A stretch of 64,000 nucleotides of DNA from Cyanobium sp. WAJ14-Wanaka (GTDB lineage: Bacteria > Cyanobacteriota > Cyanobacteriia > PCC-6307 > Cyanobiaceae): positions 806,001 through 870,000 of the forward strand of contig NZ_JAGQAZ010000001.1 of the NCBI RefSeq assembly GCF_024345375.1, read 5' to 3'. The stretch's first letter is position 1. Each line of letters begins with the position of its first letter. Shown one piece after another: positions 32,731 to 40,947 of the stretch. The position numbers and the translations under genes were made by a program. A model generated the notes under the pieces. That model was not told the origin of the DNA, did no database searches, and worked only from the letters and a program-made list of their open reading frames with translations.

Positions 32731-33501
32731 TTAGGCCGTTGCGAGTTCACGGAGAACACCCTGCTGGCGCAGGAGCCCCTCCTGGCGGCAACGGGCACGG
32801 TGGGCGGGCAACTCAAACCAGGCCAGGCCTGGGAAGTCGTGATGCTCGCGGTGGTAACCGAAATGAAAGCAAGCTATTAGCGAAAGCCAAGCGGGTAGGT
32901 CAAGGCTGTCTGCTGTCGCACGGTTAATAGGTGCCCTCTGGCCCCGGTGGGGCAGGTAGGTACCGATTACAAACAATTGAACAGAGCTCAGCAATAAAGG
33001 CAGGGTGCAGAAGAGGAGCACATTGATCCAGCCCATTGGGCTGAAGCAGGAGGCATAGAGGGCGAGCAATCCCCAGCCCGTGAGCAACCTGGCCATCTGG
33101 GCGATGTTCAGGTAGCGGGCCATGAATGCCAAGTACCAGGCAAAGACGCCATCCTTGACATCGCCATGGAAATCAGGATCAACCTCGGTGGCCTGAAAAT
33201 CGTGGTGATGGCGGTGGTTGAGGAGGCAATCAGCAAAGGGCAGGGCCGCATAGAGCCCCAGGGCAAGGGCCCCAAGCCGGTCGTTTAAGCCGACCTGCTC
33301 TGCCACAAGCACCCTGTGCATGGCGTCGTGGCCGACGATGAAAAGGCCTGTTTGGAGCAGGGTGCGCCCCAATAGCGCCACCAGGATTAGCTGCCATGGC
33401 AACGATCCCAAAGGCAGGCTGAGCAGGCCAAACAGCGAACCCAGCCATAACAACAGGATCGTCGCGCTGAGCAAAAGCCCCGTGCGGGATGGGGCGCTCA
33501 A
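32731..33501 (-). CDS. crtW: Beta-carotene ketolase (CrtW type)
   Basis: A 256-residue membrane di-iron ketolase that makes echinenone or canthaxanthin, the 4-keto carotenoids carried by OCP. The three His clusters are HDAMH, HRHHHD, and HREHHDFPGLAW, set between about four membrane helices. The start codon overlaps the ocp stop by four bases, so the enzyme is made together with the carotenoid protein that needs its product. Confidence 0.92.
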   Translation of the reverse strand: MSAPSRTGLLLSATILLLWLGSLFGLLSLPLGSLPWQLILVALLGRTLLQTGLFIVGHDAMHRVLVAEQVGLNDRLGALALGLYAALPFADCLLNHRHHHDFQATEVDPDFHGDVKDGVFAWYLAFMARYLNIAQMARLLTGWGLLALYASCFSPMGWINVLLFCTLPLLLSSVQLFVIGTYLPHRGQRAPINRATADSLDLPAWLSLIACFHFGYHREHHDFPGLAWFELPAHRARCRQEGLLRQQGVLRELATA

Positions 33502-34451
33502 CGGGCGAACTTGAGTAGCTCGGCTGGGGAAGCCAGTAGGTCGATAGCAACGAAGTAAATCTTGCCCTCGGGGTTCAGCAGAAAACGCCAGGCCACATTC
33601 ATGCCGATGCCGGCTCCAAACCAGGGGGTTTGCACCTTGCCGGTCACCTTGATCTGGGTGAAATCACCCTCGGTCGGCTCGGAATAGCCCCGCTCGGGCA
33701 ACAGGCTCAGGTTCTGGCAATCCTCACGGAAGAAGCGCAAAACAGCATCCTTACCAACAATCGGCTTTTGGAAGGGGGCTTGGAGGGCTCCGTCGGGCAG
33801 GAAGAGCTCGATCAGATTCTCGAAGTCGTTGGCGTTCAACAGATCCATGTAGCTGTTCACCGTGGGGTTGATAACGCCTTCGATGAACACCTTCTTGCGC
33901 AGTTCCTCAGGGGTGGGGGCAGCAATGGGCTCAGCCACCCGTTGCCCCTCGCCCTTGGCGGGGTCGTAACCCATGTCCACAACAAAATTGCGCAGCAGGG
34001 TGATCTGTTGGCCCTGCTCCACGGCCTTGACAGAATTGAGCACTGCGGAAGCGTTTGCTGAGAGGTTGTAACCCTCGGGAATCGGAGCCACCAGGCCAGC
34101 GGCCATCCATTCACCCAGCTGATACCAGAAGCCCAGCTTGATATTTACTGACCAGCAGGAGTATGTGCGGCAAATTTCGCTGTCGCTGCGGTTGGCCAGG
34201 TCACACATCACCTGGCTCTGTTCGGCAAACGACATTGCCTTCATCTGGTTGAGCACGGGCTCCGCAAACTGCATGCGGGCAGCGCCTGGGGCGGCCACGG
34301 TGATGGTGGTTCCCATCTCTAGGTAGGCATACCAGATCAGGGCGAGCTGGTCCTCTGCATTTAGCAGCAGAAAGCGAGCTGTAATCGCCGGAACCACGTC
34401 GGCGGAAAGGGTCTCGGGGAAAATCTTGGAAGCCCTGTCAAGCGTAAACAT
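33498..34451 (-). CDS. ocp: Orange carotenoid protein
   Basis: A 317-residue photoprotective protein with an N-terminal helical carotenoid domain (1-165) and a C-terminal NTF2-like domain (about 190-317). The keto-carotenoid ligands Tyr201 and Trp288 of the Synechocystis protein fall at exactly the same numbers here. In strong light it turns red, binds the phycobilisome and drains energy as heat. It heads the operon ocp-crtW-frp-hli. About 230 bases upstream of its ATG separate it from the divergent cyAbrB gene; a promoter should lie there but I could not point to one. Confidence 0.95.
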   Translation of the reverse strand: MFTLDRASKIFPETLSADVVPAITARFLLLNAEDQLALIWYAYLEMGTTITVAAPGAARMQFAEPVLNQMKAMSFAEQSQVMCDLANRSDSEICRTYSCWSVNIKLGFWYQLGEWMAAGLVAPIPEGYNLSANASAVLNSVKAVEQGQQITLLRNFVVDMGYDPAKGEGQRVAEPIAAPTPEELRKKVFIEGVINPTVNSYMDLLNANDFENLIELFLPDGALQAPFQKPIVGKDAVLRFFREDCQNLSLLPERGYSEPTEGDFTQIKVTGKVQTPWFGAGIGMNVAWRFLLNPEGKIYFVAIDLLASPAELLKFAR

Positions 34452-34680
34452 GCGTCTTTTCCCGAATTGTTAAAAAACCTTTCGAATCTTAGCATGACGC
34501 ATCCTCGTCTGTTAGTCGGGCGCGAGGAGCCCGTCGGGCCGGCCTTGGCGGCCTTCTTGGCATGACCTATTGAATAGCTATTGGTAGTTTATAAACCCAG
34601 CATTCACTGTCCAATTCATACTCAAGGGCTTGCCAGTGGTTCACCCAGCCCCTATCTTTTAATCAGTCAACAAACACCAA

Positions 34681-35046
34681 ATGGCTCTCACTGGTTCCGA
34701 TCTCCTCAGCAAGGTAAAAGAACTGGGCGACATCTCAAAGTCGGACCTAGTTCGCAGCTGTGGCTACGTAAGCTCCAAAAAAGATGGCAGCGAACGACTC
34801 AACTTCACCTCCTTCTATGAAGCCCTCCTGGAGGCCAAAGGGGTAAGCCTGGGTGATGGCGGTGGCAAAGGCAAAGGCAAGGGTGGCCGGAGCCTTAGTT
34901 ACGTGGCGACCGTCCAGGGCAACGGCAACCTGCTGGTCGGCAAGGCCTACACCGCCATGCTGGATCTCAAGCCCGGCGACGAGTTTGAAATCAAGCTCGG
35001 ACGCAAGCAGATCAAACTGATCCCCTCCGGCGGCGAAGAGGAGTGA
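34681..35046 (+). CDS. cyAbrB-type transcription regulator
   Basis: A 121-residue AbrB-like protein of the cyanobacterial cyAbrB group. It begins LTGSDLLSKVKELGDISKSD, has a Gly/Lys-rich linker near residue 60 (DGGGKGKGKGG), then the swapped-hairpin DNA-binding part GKAYTAMLDLKPGDEFEIKLG and a short acidic end. Such regulators balance nitrogen and carbon metabolism. It faces away from ocp, sharing its upstream region. Confidence 0.85.
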   Translation: MALTGSDLLSKVKELGDISKSDLVRSCGYVSSKKDGSERLNFTSFYEALLEAKGVSLGDGGGKGKGKGGRSLSYVATVQGNGNLLVGKAYTAMLDLKPGDEFEIKLGRKQIKLIPSGGEEE

Positions 35047-35122
35047 GGCCTGGGTCGCGCAGGCATTGGCAACATTCCTTCACGACCTGTTACACTTCGC
35101 TCAACGTTTCGTCACACCTCCC

Positions 35123-35266
35123 ATGGCTGACAACACTTCCCGCTTTGGCTTCGTCGGTTTCGCTGAGACCTGGAATGGCCGCCTGGCCATGATGGGTTTC
35201 GTGATTGGCCTCGCCACCGAACTGCTCACCGGCCAAGGCATCCTGGGCCAAATCGGCCTCGGCTGA
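35123..35266 (+). CDS. hli: High-light-inducible protein (short Hlip)
   Basis: A 47-residue one-helix Hlip from ATG 35123: FVGFAETWNGRLAMMGFVIG is the chlorophyll-binding helix with the E-x-x-N-G-R-x-A-M motif. Upstream in-frame codons to 35066 are not needed. It lies 76 bases after cyAbrB and is followed by a strong terminator. Confidence 0.9.
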   Translation: MADNTSRFGFVGFAETWNGRLAMMGFVIGLATELLTGQGILGQIGLG

Positions 35267-35311
35267 TTCCCTGCCAAGGTTTGGCTTTGGCCAATCCACT
35301 AAGCAGCTCGC

Positions 35312-35343
35312 AAGCCCTTTGGCCATCGCCAAGGGGCTTTCTT
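35312..35343 (+). terminator. Terminator after the short hli gene
   Basis: AAGCCCTTTGG (35312-35322) pairs with CCAAGGGGCTT (35329-35339) with one G-U pair, followed by TCTT. Confidence 0.75.
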
Positions 35344-35387
35344 GTGCCCTTTAAATCTCCCAGCGTTAACCGCCAAGAGCCCCTGCC

Positions 35388-35513
35388 ATGCCCCTCAAGA
35401 AGCCCGCCGCAGCCATGCCATCGCCCCTGGTGATGAAATTGCAAATTGCCGGTGTCGTGTTTGTGCCGATGCTGCTGCTGGGGCTTTGGCTCAACAGCAA
35501 GGGTTTTTGGTAA
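35388..35513 (+). CDS. Small single-helix membrane protein, 41 residues
   Basis: An ATG at 35388 opens 41 codons: a basic start (MPLKKPAAAMPSPLVMK) then one hydrophobic helix (VVFVPMLLLGLWL) and a polar end (NSKGFW). The arrangement resembles small thylakoid or inner-membrane subunits. It sits between the short hli and the UmuD-like gene, convergent with the latter. No family name can be given. Confidence 0.5.
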   Translation: MPLKKPAAAMPSPLVMKLQIAGVVFVPMLLLGLWLNSKGFW

Positions 35514-35540
35514 AAAAATTTCCCTAGCGGTGGGGCAGCC

Positions 35541-35993
35541 CTAGCGGTGGGGCAGCAGGTGATGCACCGCGTGGATCACCACGCCCCAGATCAGGAGGTC
35601 GGGGTCTTCTCCCTGCAGGGCAATCGGCGCGGTGTGGCCATCGGCGGCCTCCAGCCGCCAGCGGGAGGTGCCACCCTCCAGCCGACGCAACAAAAATTCC
35701 CCCTGGTGCACCGCCACCACGGTGGATCCAGCCACGGGCACCACGCTGCGGTCAATCACCAGCAGGTCGCCATGGTGAATCCCCTCCGCCCGCATCGCCT
35801 CCCCATCCACCCGCATGAAAAAGGTGGAGCTGGGGTGCGGCATCAGCGCCACATTCAGATCGATCGAGCCGTCCACATAGTCGGCCGCCGGGCTGGGAAA
35901 TCCCGCCGACACCGTCTCCGTGGCCAGGGGCAAGAGCAGCTCCTCCAGCTCCTCCAGCGGCGGCCCCAGGAGCACCAGGTCAGCAGAGATCAC
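35541..35993 (-). CDS. UmuD-like protein with both catalytic residues replaced
   Basis: A 150-residue S24/LexA-UmuD-fold protein from a GTG at 35993. The alignment to UmuD is clear: AGFPSPAADYVDGSIDLN at the cleavage region, RVDGEAMRAEGIHHGDLLVI in the core and FLLRRLEGG for the Lys strand, then LIWGVVIHAVHHLL at the end. The catalytic Ser of the GDSM/GESM motif is Ala (A66, in GEAM) and the catalytic Lys, 37 residues later, is Arg (R103). It cannot self-cleave by the usual mechanism. No umuC is adjacent. Confidence 0.78.
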   Translation of the reverse strand: MISADLVLLGPPLEELEELLLPLATETVSAGFPSPAADYVDGSIDLNVALMPHPSSTFFMRVDGEAMRAEGIHHGDLLVIDRSVVPVAGSTVVAVHQGEFLLRRLEGGTSRWRLEAADGHTAPIALQGEDPDLLIWGVVIHAVHHLLPHR

Positions 35994-36034
35994 GCCATGC
36001 ACGCCCACACATCGGCCAGCATAGTTCGGGCGTA

Positions 36035-36610
36035 CTAGTCGCCGCAGCCCTGCCGAAGCACCTGGTCGCGCAGGTCCTGCAGGCCCGGGGATTGGGGCGC
36101 TGCCGGGGCGAAGAGCAGGGTCCAGGCCAGGGGCACATCGCCCCGGTCGAGGGCCGTATCCACCGCCTTCAGCCACGCTGCAGGCCGCTGGGCCAGGGAG
36201 CGCATCAAGGCATGGGTGCTGGCCATCCGCTGGGCGGAAGCGCCAATTAATTGCACATGGGCGAAGCTGTCTGCCGCCGCCCGCAGGGGGCGCAGCCGCA
36301 CCAACACCACCTCCCCGGGGGCAAGGGGGGCGATCGGCCAGGCAATCGGACCAGTAATCGGCTGGCTTGACGTGCCGAATTTCTGCCAGGCCAGCCGGCC
36401 ATTGCGCTCCAGCCGCAACTCCAGCAATGGTTCGGTCACCAGCAGCTGGGGCCGGGGCGTGGGCACAACGCCAAGGGCGTCCCCCTGCTGCACCGGCTCG
36501 ACCCGCGGCGCCACCACACATACGGCCACCGGCTCAGCTTCACGACCGGTGGCTTGCCAGGGCTGGGGATAGGGCGACAGTGCCGCCAGCCATAGGGCAA
36601 TTAGCAACAT
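36035..36610 (-). CDS. Secreted or membrane-anchored hypothetical protein
   Basis: A 191-residue protein with a probable signal peptide (MLLIALWLAALSPYPQPWQA). The mature part has Ig-like strand character (GEVVLVRLRPLRAAADSFAHV) and a helical end with QDLRDQVLRQGCGD. It overlaps the end of arsM by 10 bases and precedes the UmuD-like gene, in one minus-strand run with arsS-arsM. No family recognised; a connection to arsenic is only positional. Confidence 0.55.
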   Translation of the reverse strand: MLLIALWLAALSPYPQPWQATGREAEPVAVCVVAPRVEPVQQGDALGVVPTPRPQLLVTEPLLELRLERNGRLAWQKFGTSSQPITGPIAWPIAPLAPGEVVLVRLRPLRAAADSFAHVQLIGASAQRMASTHALMRSLAQRPAAWLKAVDTALDRGDVPLAWTLLFAPAAPQSPGLQDLRDQVLRQGCGD

Positions 36611-37653
36611 GCGCCGGCGTCAGCAGCAGCCCCAGCCCCAGCAGCTGTCGAATCAAAGGGCATGCTGCCGCCGCAACCGGGAAACAGGCCGAAATGGCGC
36701 GAGGCATCGCCAATGAAACTGAAGTGGGGTGCCAAACGGCTCTCCTGGAGCATGCGGAAGGTGTTGCCGCAGACCGGGAACACCCGGTCTGCATCGATCA
36801 GATGGTGCTTGTCGAAGGCCAGCTGGTGGGGCTGGTCGGGCAGGCTGCCCCGGTAGATCACCGCCTGGCCGTGGTCTTCACAGGCATCCTCCAGCCCTTC
36901 AATTCGAAACAGCCTGTAGGTGGCTGAAAAAAAGTTCAACAGGCCGGTCTTGGCCTGCAGCTCGGGATCGTTGATCGCCAGGGGACGATCGGCAACTAGC
37001 CGCGGATCAGGGAAGCCGGCCTGGCGGGCCAAGCGCAGGAAATCGTTCCAGTAGAGGGCGCCACTGAGGCACTCGCCGTAGAGCACAGGATCCTGCTGAA
37101 GGGGCCCAGGTACGCGGCGGTCGGCATAGACGTCGGCGAAATAAAACTCCCCGCCGGGCTTGAGCAGCCGGCGCACCCCGGCCAACACCGCCAATTTGTC
37201 GGTGGAGAGATTCACCACGCAGTTGGAGATCACCACATCGAAGCTTTCGGGCTCCAGATCCAGCTGCTCAAGCTGCTCAATCCGACCTTCCAGAAAGCGC
37301 ATGTTGGCGAAGCCAAACTGGCCGGCGTGGAAATCCTGGTGGGTCCGGGCGATCGCCAACTGCTCCGGGGTCATGTCGACCCCCACCACCTCGCCGCTGG
37401 GGCCCACCAACTGGGCCAGCAGGTAGACATCACGGCCACTGCCGCAGCCCAGATCCAGCACCCGACAGCCCTCCAACAGGGGCGGGGCCACCAGGCCGCA
37501 GCCGTAGTAGCGGGAGAGCACCTCCGGATGGATCTGGGCCAGCAGGGGCTTGAGGGCAGCGGGCACGCTGGTGGCATCGCAGCAGGCGCTGGTGCGCAAG
37601 TCAGCGGTGCCCTTCAAGGTGGAGCCGTAGTACTCCTGAACAGCGCTCTGCAT
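36601..37653 (-). CDS. arsM: Arsenite S-adenosylmethionine methyltransferase
   Basis: A 350-residue class I methyltransferase from ATG 37653 (the frame runs on upstream but those residues are not protein-like). SAM motif VLDLGCGSGRDVYLLAQLVG and the following GVDMTPEQLAIA fit ArsM. Candidate arsenite-binding Cys are in SACCDATS, in VISNCVVNLST, and in the YGECLSGALYW stretch. Its C-terminal domain continues to a Cys-rich end. It methylates As(III) to mono- to trimethyl forms. It is transcribed after arsS, which uses the dimethyl product. Confidence 0.85.
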   Translation of the reverse strand: MQSAVQEYYGSTLKGTADLRTSACCDATSVPAALKPLLAQIHPEVLSRYYGCGLVAPPLLEGCRVLDLGCGSGRDVYLLAQLVGPSGEVVGVDMTPEQLAIARTHQDFHAGQFGFANMRFLEGRIEQLEQLDLEPESFDVVISNCVVNLSTDKLAVLAGVRRLLKPGGEFYFADVYADRRVPGPLQQDPVLYGECLSGALYWNDFLRLARQAGFPDPRLVADRPLAINDPELQAKTGLLNFFSATYRLFRIEGLEDACEDHGQAVIYRGSLPDQPHQLAFDKHHLIDADRVFPVCGNTFRMLQESRLAPHFSFIGDASRHFGLFPGCGGSMPFDSTAAGAGAAADAGACC

Positions 37654-37717
37654 CCGCGACACGGCAACGAGAAAGACCCAACCCAGTCTGAAGCTTCTAG
37701 GCGCCAATACAACGCGG

Positions 37718-38650
37718 CTAAACCGTGAGTGCTCCACCACAACTGGAACCACTGCCGGCGGTGCAGCCAAAGCAATGGTCAGCCACCGCAATCGCATCCC
37801 CGCTGGGGTCCCGGGCCAGGAGGTCGCGCAGGTGTTGCACCTGGCCGAGCATGCCAAGGGCCAGCTGCTGGTTGAAATCACAGTCAAAAAGCCGGCCCTG
37901 CCAATCGACGCTGATCAGCTGACGACACATCACGGAGCCAAGGTTTTCAGGCCGATGGCTCCGGTGCAGCAATTGGCGGTAGGCCTCCAGCTGGCCGGCC
38001 TGATCTAAAACCGCAGCAAAGCGCTGGATTGGCATGTTTGCCAGGGCGAAGAGCTGGTTGAAGACCAGGCCGTAGCGCTCGGCCAGCACCCGCCGGTAGT
38101 CGGCCTCCAGGGTCGCCTGGTCCGGGGGAAGGGTTGGCCCCTGGGGATTGAAGACCAGGTGGAGCTCCAGCCCCGAGCCATCGCGGCCAAAGCCGAGGGC
38201 ATTGAGCTCCTGCAAGCCGGTAATGCTGCGCCCAAACACGCCCTGGCCCCGTTGGCGATCGACGTTGTCCTCCAGGTAGCAGGGAAGGGAGGCCACCACG
38301 GTGACGCCCTGCTCAGCCAGAAATACCGCCAAATCCTCCTGGCCTGGCTCGCTGAGGATCGTCAGGTTGCAGCGATCGATCACGGCCACCCCCATCGAAC
38401 GCACCCCGGCCACCAACTCCCGGAACTGGGGATGGAGCTCCGGGGCCCCACCGGTGAGATCAAGGCTGGTGATGCCTCGCGCCGCCAGCACCTGGGGGAT
38501 CAGGGCCAGGGTGGCCGGATCCATCATTTCGGTGCGGGTGGGGCCCGCATTCACATGGCAGTGGCTGCAGGCCTGGTTGCAGCGATAGCCCAGGTTCACC
38601 TGCAGGGTGGTTAGGGAATCACGGCCCAGGGCCGGGAAGGGCGCAGTCAA
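37718..38650 (-). CDS. arsS: Arsenosugar biosynthesis radical SAM protein
   Basis: A radical SAM enzyme of about 310 residues. The cluster motif CNQACSHC follows LQVNLGYR, the SAM-binding region is LDLTGGAPELHPQFRELV, and the C-terminus has a Cys-rich SPASM-like end (CRQLI, CDFN, CFGCTAGSGSSCGG). ArsS attaches the adenosyl group to dimethylarsenite to form arsenosugar precursors. The frame continues upstream to 38926, but I take TTG 38650 (MTAPFPALGR) because the earlier residues are not plausible protein. arsM follows after 64 bases. Confidence 0.85.
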   Translation of the reverse strand: MTAPFPALGRDSLTTLQVNLGYRCNQACSHCHVNAGPTRTEMMDPATLALIPQVLAARGITSLDLTGGAPELHPQFRELVAGVRSMGVAVIDRCNLTILSEPGQEDLAVFLAEQGVTVVASLPCYLEDNVDRQRGQGVFGRSITGLQELNALGFGRDGSGLELHLVFNPQGPTLPPDQATLEADYRRVLAERYGLVFNQLFALANMPIQRFAAVLDQAGQLEAYRQLLHRSHRPENLGSVMCRQLISVDWQGRLFDCDFNQQLALGMLGQVQHLRDLLARDPSGDAIAVADHCFGCTAGSGSSCGGALTV

Positions 38651-38706
38651 GATTTCGGGAGAGGGGGCGGTGGGGGAAAGTGGGTGAAGTACTGCAGCGG
38701 CCCGCG

Positions 38707-39099
38707 ATGCCCCCGCATCCCAGCGGTTATCTAACCCTGGCCTGGCTTGGCCTGATCGGCAACGGTCTGACCATTCCCCTGGCGGTTGCCTTGATTCTGC
38801 TTGATCCCACCTGGCGGACCGCCAATATCGCCGTGGGAGCAGGGGCCGTGCTGCCGATCGCCGCCCTAGGCCTGGTGGCCAGCATTGCCCTATTGAAGTG
38901 GCGCCCCTGGGGCCAAATCCTGGCAATTGTGGCCCTATCCCTCGATTTAGCTGTGGGCGTGCCCTACGGAATTGTGCGCATGGTCCTGCTGCATCAAGAC
39001 CGGGGCCCCACGGCCGTGCTCTCGGCCCTGCTCTGGGGCGCCAGCGCCGCGGCCCTGATCTATTGGTGCCGGCCCAGCATCAGGCGCTACCTCAGCTGA
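38707..39099 (+). CDS. Small four-helix membrane protein
   Basis: A 130-residue protein from ATG 38707 with four hydrophobic segments (LTLAWLGLIGNGLTIPLAVAL, VGAGAVLPIAALGLVASIALL, ILAIVALSLDLAVGVPYGIV, and a last one near AVLSALLWGASAAALIY). Short loops and a basic tail (RPSIRRYLS). It is divergent from arsS with only a short gap, so a shared control region is possible. No family recognised. Confidence 0.6.
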   Translation: MPPHPSGYLTLAWLGLIGNGLTIPLAVALILLDPTWRTANIAVGAGAVLPIAALGLVASIALLKWRPWGQILAIVALSLDLAVGVPYGIVRMVLLHQDRGPTAVLSALLWGASAAALIYWCRPSIRRYLS

Positions 39100-39185
39100 G
39101 TCCCACCTTGAAAGTTGTCGTGGAGAGCACAGCCAAGCCGATTAGGCCACGGCCATCATTGGGTTTCGGTGTAGCCATATGAGCC

Positions 39186-39446
39186 ATGCCCCAAGCCGCG
39201 AATCTCCCCGGCCTAAGCCGCCAAACGGCAACCAGGTTTTACCGCCTGGTCGACGCCAGTGGCTCCCCCCATCCGGTGCTCGACGACCTCTACGAATCCC
39301 TGGATGCGGCCTGGGCAGAGGCCCTGCTGTGGTGGCAACAGGAATTTGGCCTGCAGAAAGGCTGCATCGATATTGGGGTGGAAGTGAGCACGGCCAGCGG
39401 CAGCTGGCGCACCCTGCGCCATCCCGGCGGCTCGCCAGCTGGTTAG
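39186..39446 (+). CDS. Small conserved hypothetical protein
   Basis: An 86-residue protein: PQAANLPGLSRQTATRFYRL, then an acidic helix LYESLDAAWAEALLWWQQEF and a strand-rich end (IDIGVEVSTASGSWRTLRH). It looks soluble and compact, similar in type to small picocyanobacterial proteins of unknown role. It overlaps the following NTF2-like gene in another frame; I rate its reading frame as the better coding one up to 39446. Confidence 0.5.
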   Translation: MPQAANLPGLSRQTATRFYRLVDASGSPHPVLDDLYESLDAAWAEALLWWQQEFGLQKGCIDIGVEVSTASGSWRTLRHPGGSPAG

Positions 39447-39916
39447 CGGCCCTACTTCTGACCGGCTTCTTCGTCTGCCTGTTCAGCCCCCCTGCCCTAG
39501 CCCTTGAGATCCAGGCCCTGCCCCAGGCAGCCGTCAGTTGCGCCCCAATCTCAGCCGGCCAGCTAGATGCCTGGTTTGAAAATTGGAACCAGGCCCTGCA
39601 CAGCGGCGATGGGGCGGCCGTGGCCCAGCTCTACGGCCAAGATGCCCTATTGCTGCCGACCCTATCGGCCCAAAACCGGGCCAATCCGGAGGGAATCGGC
39701 GCCTATTTCGACCAGTTCCTCAAACGCCATCCGGATGCCACGGTTACCAGCCACAGCGTTTTGCTCGGCTGCAACCAGGCCGTGGATGCGGGCAGCTATC
39801 GCTTCGAGCTGCACAACCCCGAGGAAACGGTGGAGGCCCGCTTCACCTTTGTCTACGGATTTGATGGGCAGAATTGGCGCATAGAGCACCACCACTCCTC
39901 ATTACTGCCGAGCTGA
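39332..39916 (+). CDS. Secreted NTF2/SnoaL-like protein
   Basis: The clear part begins near 39430 with a signal-like stretch (LASWLAALLLTGFFVCLFSP) and continues with an NTF2-like fold: WFENWNQALHSGDGAAVAQL, GIGAYFDQFLKRHPDATV, and a last strand NWRIEHHHSSLLP. The start is uncertain: no ATG lies near the signal peptide in frame, and a GTG at 39332 would overlap the preceding gene. The family (SgcJ/EcaC or DUF4440-like) covers both enzymes and binding proteins; role unknown. Confidence 0.65.
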   Translation: MATGIWPAERLHRYWGGSEHGQRQLAHPAPSRRLASWLAALLLTGFFVCLFSPPALALEIQALPQAAVSCAPISAGQLDAWFENWNQALHSGDGAAVAQLYGQDALLLPTLSAQNRANPEGIGAYFDQFLKRHPDATVTSHSVLLGCNQAVDAGSYRFELHNPEETVEARFTFVYGFDGQNWRIEHHHSSLLPS

Positions 39917-39928
39917 CTAATTACCCAG

Positions 39929-40207
39929 CTAGCTGACCTTGACGCCCTTCCAGAAGGCCACTCGGCCCTTGATCTCCTTTGCCGCCTCCTTGGGATCGGC
40001 GTAGTACCAGGCCGCATTGGCATTCACCTCGCCACCTGCCACCACGTCGTAGTAGTTGGCAGTGCCCTTCCAGCCACAGACCGAGGTGTGATCCGAGGGG
40101 CGCAGGCAGGCAGGTTCAATTGAATCCAAGGGGAAATAGGCGTTGCCGTCGACGCTGACGATGTCGTCGCTGGTGGCAATCACCTGGCCATTCCACTGGG
40201 CTTGCAT
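39929..40207 (-). CDS. DUF427-domain protein
   Basis: A 92-residue protein with the DUF427 signature: YFPLDSIEPACLRPSDHTSV, CGWKGTANYYDV and AAWYYADPKEAAKEIKGRVA. It is a small beta-rich soluble protein common in bacteria, function unknown. It is convergent with the NTF2-like gene and lies close to the end of the M23 peptidase gene. Confidence 0.85.
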   Translation of the reverse strand: MQAQWNGQVIATSDDIVSVDGNAYFPLDSIEPACLRPSDHTSVCGWKGTANYYDVVAGGEVNANAAWYYADPKEAAKEIKGRVAFWKGVKVS

Positions 40208-40240
40208 GCTGGGAAAAGGTTCTAGGGCTCTAAAACCAGG

Positions 40241-40930
40241 CTATCGAGCCGCCAACACCGGTGGGGCCATCAGGGGCGGCAGATGGGGGGTGGGATCTAG
40301 GGCCCTCAGCACCGGGCCCCGATGACGCAATTCAAAGTGCAAATGGGGCCCACTGGCGGAGCCAGTCATGCCGACGGCACCCAACCCTTCGCCCTGCTCC
40401 AGCCAATCGCCGGGCCGCACCGATGCCTGCTGGAGGTGTGCATAGAGGGTTTGCACCCCCTGGCCATGGTCGAGCAGCACGGTGTTGCCGTAACCCGAAA
40501 CCACATCCACCGCCAGCACCCGGCCAGCAAGGGCCGCCAAGACCGGGGTGCCTGATGGGGCCGCCAGATCAACGCCGGTGTGCATCCGCCAGGCAGCCCT
40601 TGCGGTGGAATAGCGCCAACCCCAGGGGTCCATCGATTCGGCCATTTGGCCGAGGGGATAGGCAAGGTTCAGGTTTGGCTCCACGGCGCTGCCCAGGGAT
40701 GGCTCCGGCAGGGATCCCAGGGCAATCACATCAGCTACGGAAACACTGCTGGGCACCAGTGCTGGACCAATGGCGGCCTGGCTGGGGGCGGTTTGGGAGG
40801 GGGCGGTTTCGGCCTGCACCTGGGCCCGGACCTGGTCCGGCAGCAGCGCCCCTATCGCCACAAGCGGCATCGCCACAAGCGGCATCGCCAGAAGTGGCAT
40901 GCCCAGATGTTTGATTGGGCGAGTGGGCAT
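40241..40930 (-). CDS. M23-family metallopeptidase, secreted
   Basis: A 229-residue protein with a signal peptide built on a five-residue repeat (AMPLV, from a 15-base tandem DNA repeat) and a LytM/M23 catalytic domain. Zinc ligands are in MHTGVDLAAP (His and Asp) and HLHFEL (two His), with GYGNTVLLDHG and LYAHL between. It should cleave peptidoglycan cross-bridges or serve in cell separation. It is upstream of DUF427 and downstream of the DUF2808 gene on the same strand. Confidence 0.85.
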   Translation of the reverse strand: MPTRPIKHLGMPLLAMPLVAMPLVAIGALLPDQVRAQVQAETAPSQTAPSQAAIGPALVPSSVSVADVIALGSLPEPSLGSAVEPNLNLAYPLGQMAESMDPWGWRYSTARAAWRMHTGVDLAAPSGTPVLAALAGRVLAVDVVSGYGNTVLLDHGQGVQTLYAHLQQASVRPGDWLEQGEGLGAVGMTGSASGPHLHFELRHRGPVLRALDPTPHLPPLMAPPVLAAR

Positions 40931-40947
40931 GCCGGCAGCAAGGCGAT

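Noticed and set aside
34452-34680. ocp-cyAbrB intergenic region checked for a named promoter or regulator site
   Set aside because: No element good enough to call was found; the region is left as an unspecified divergent promoter.
36601-37887. Longer arsM frame with a 78-residue N-terminal extension
   Set aside because: The extra residues overlap arsS and lack protein-like order; ATG 37653 begins at the conserved domain.
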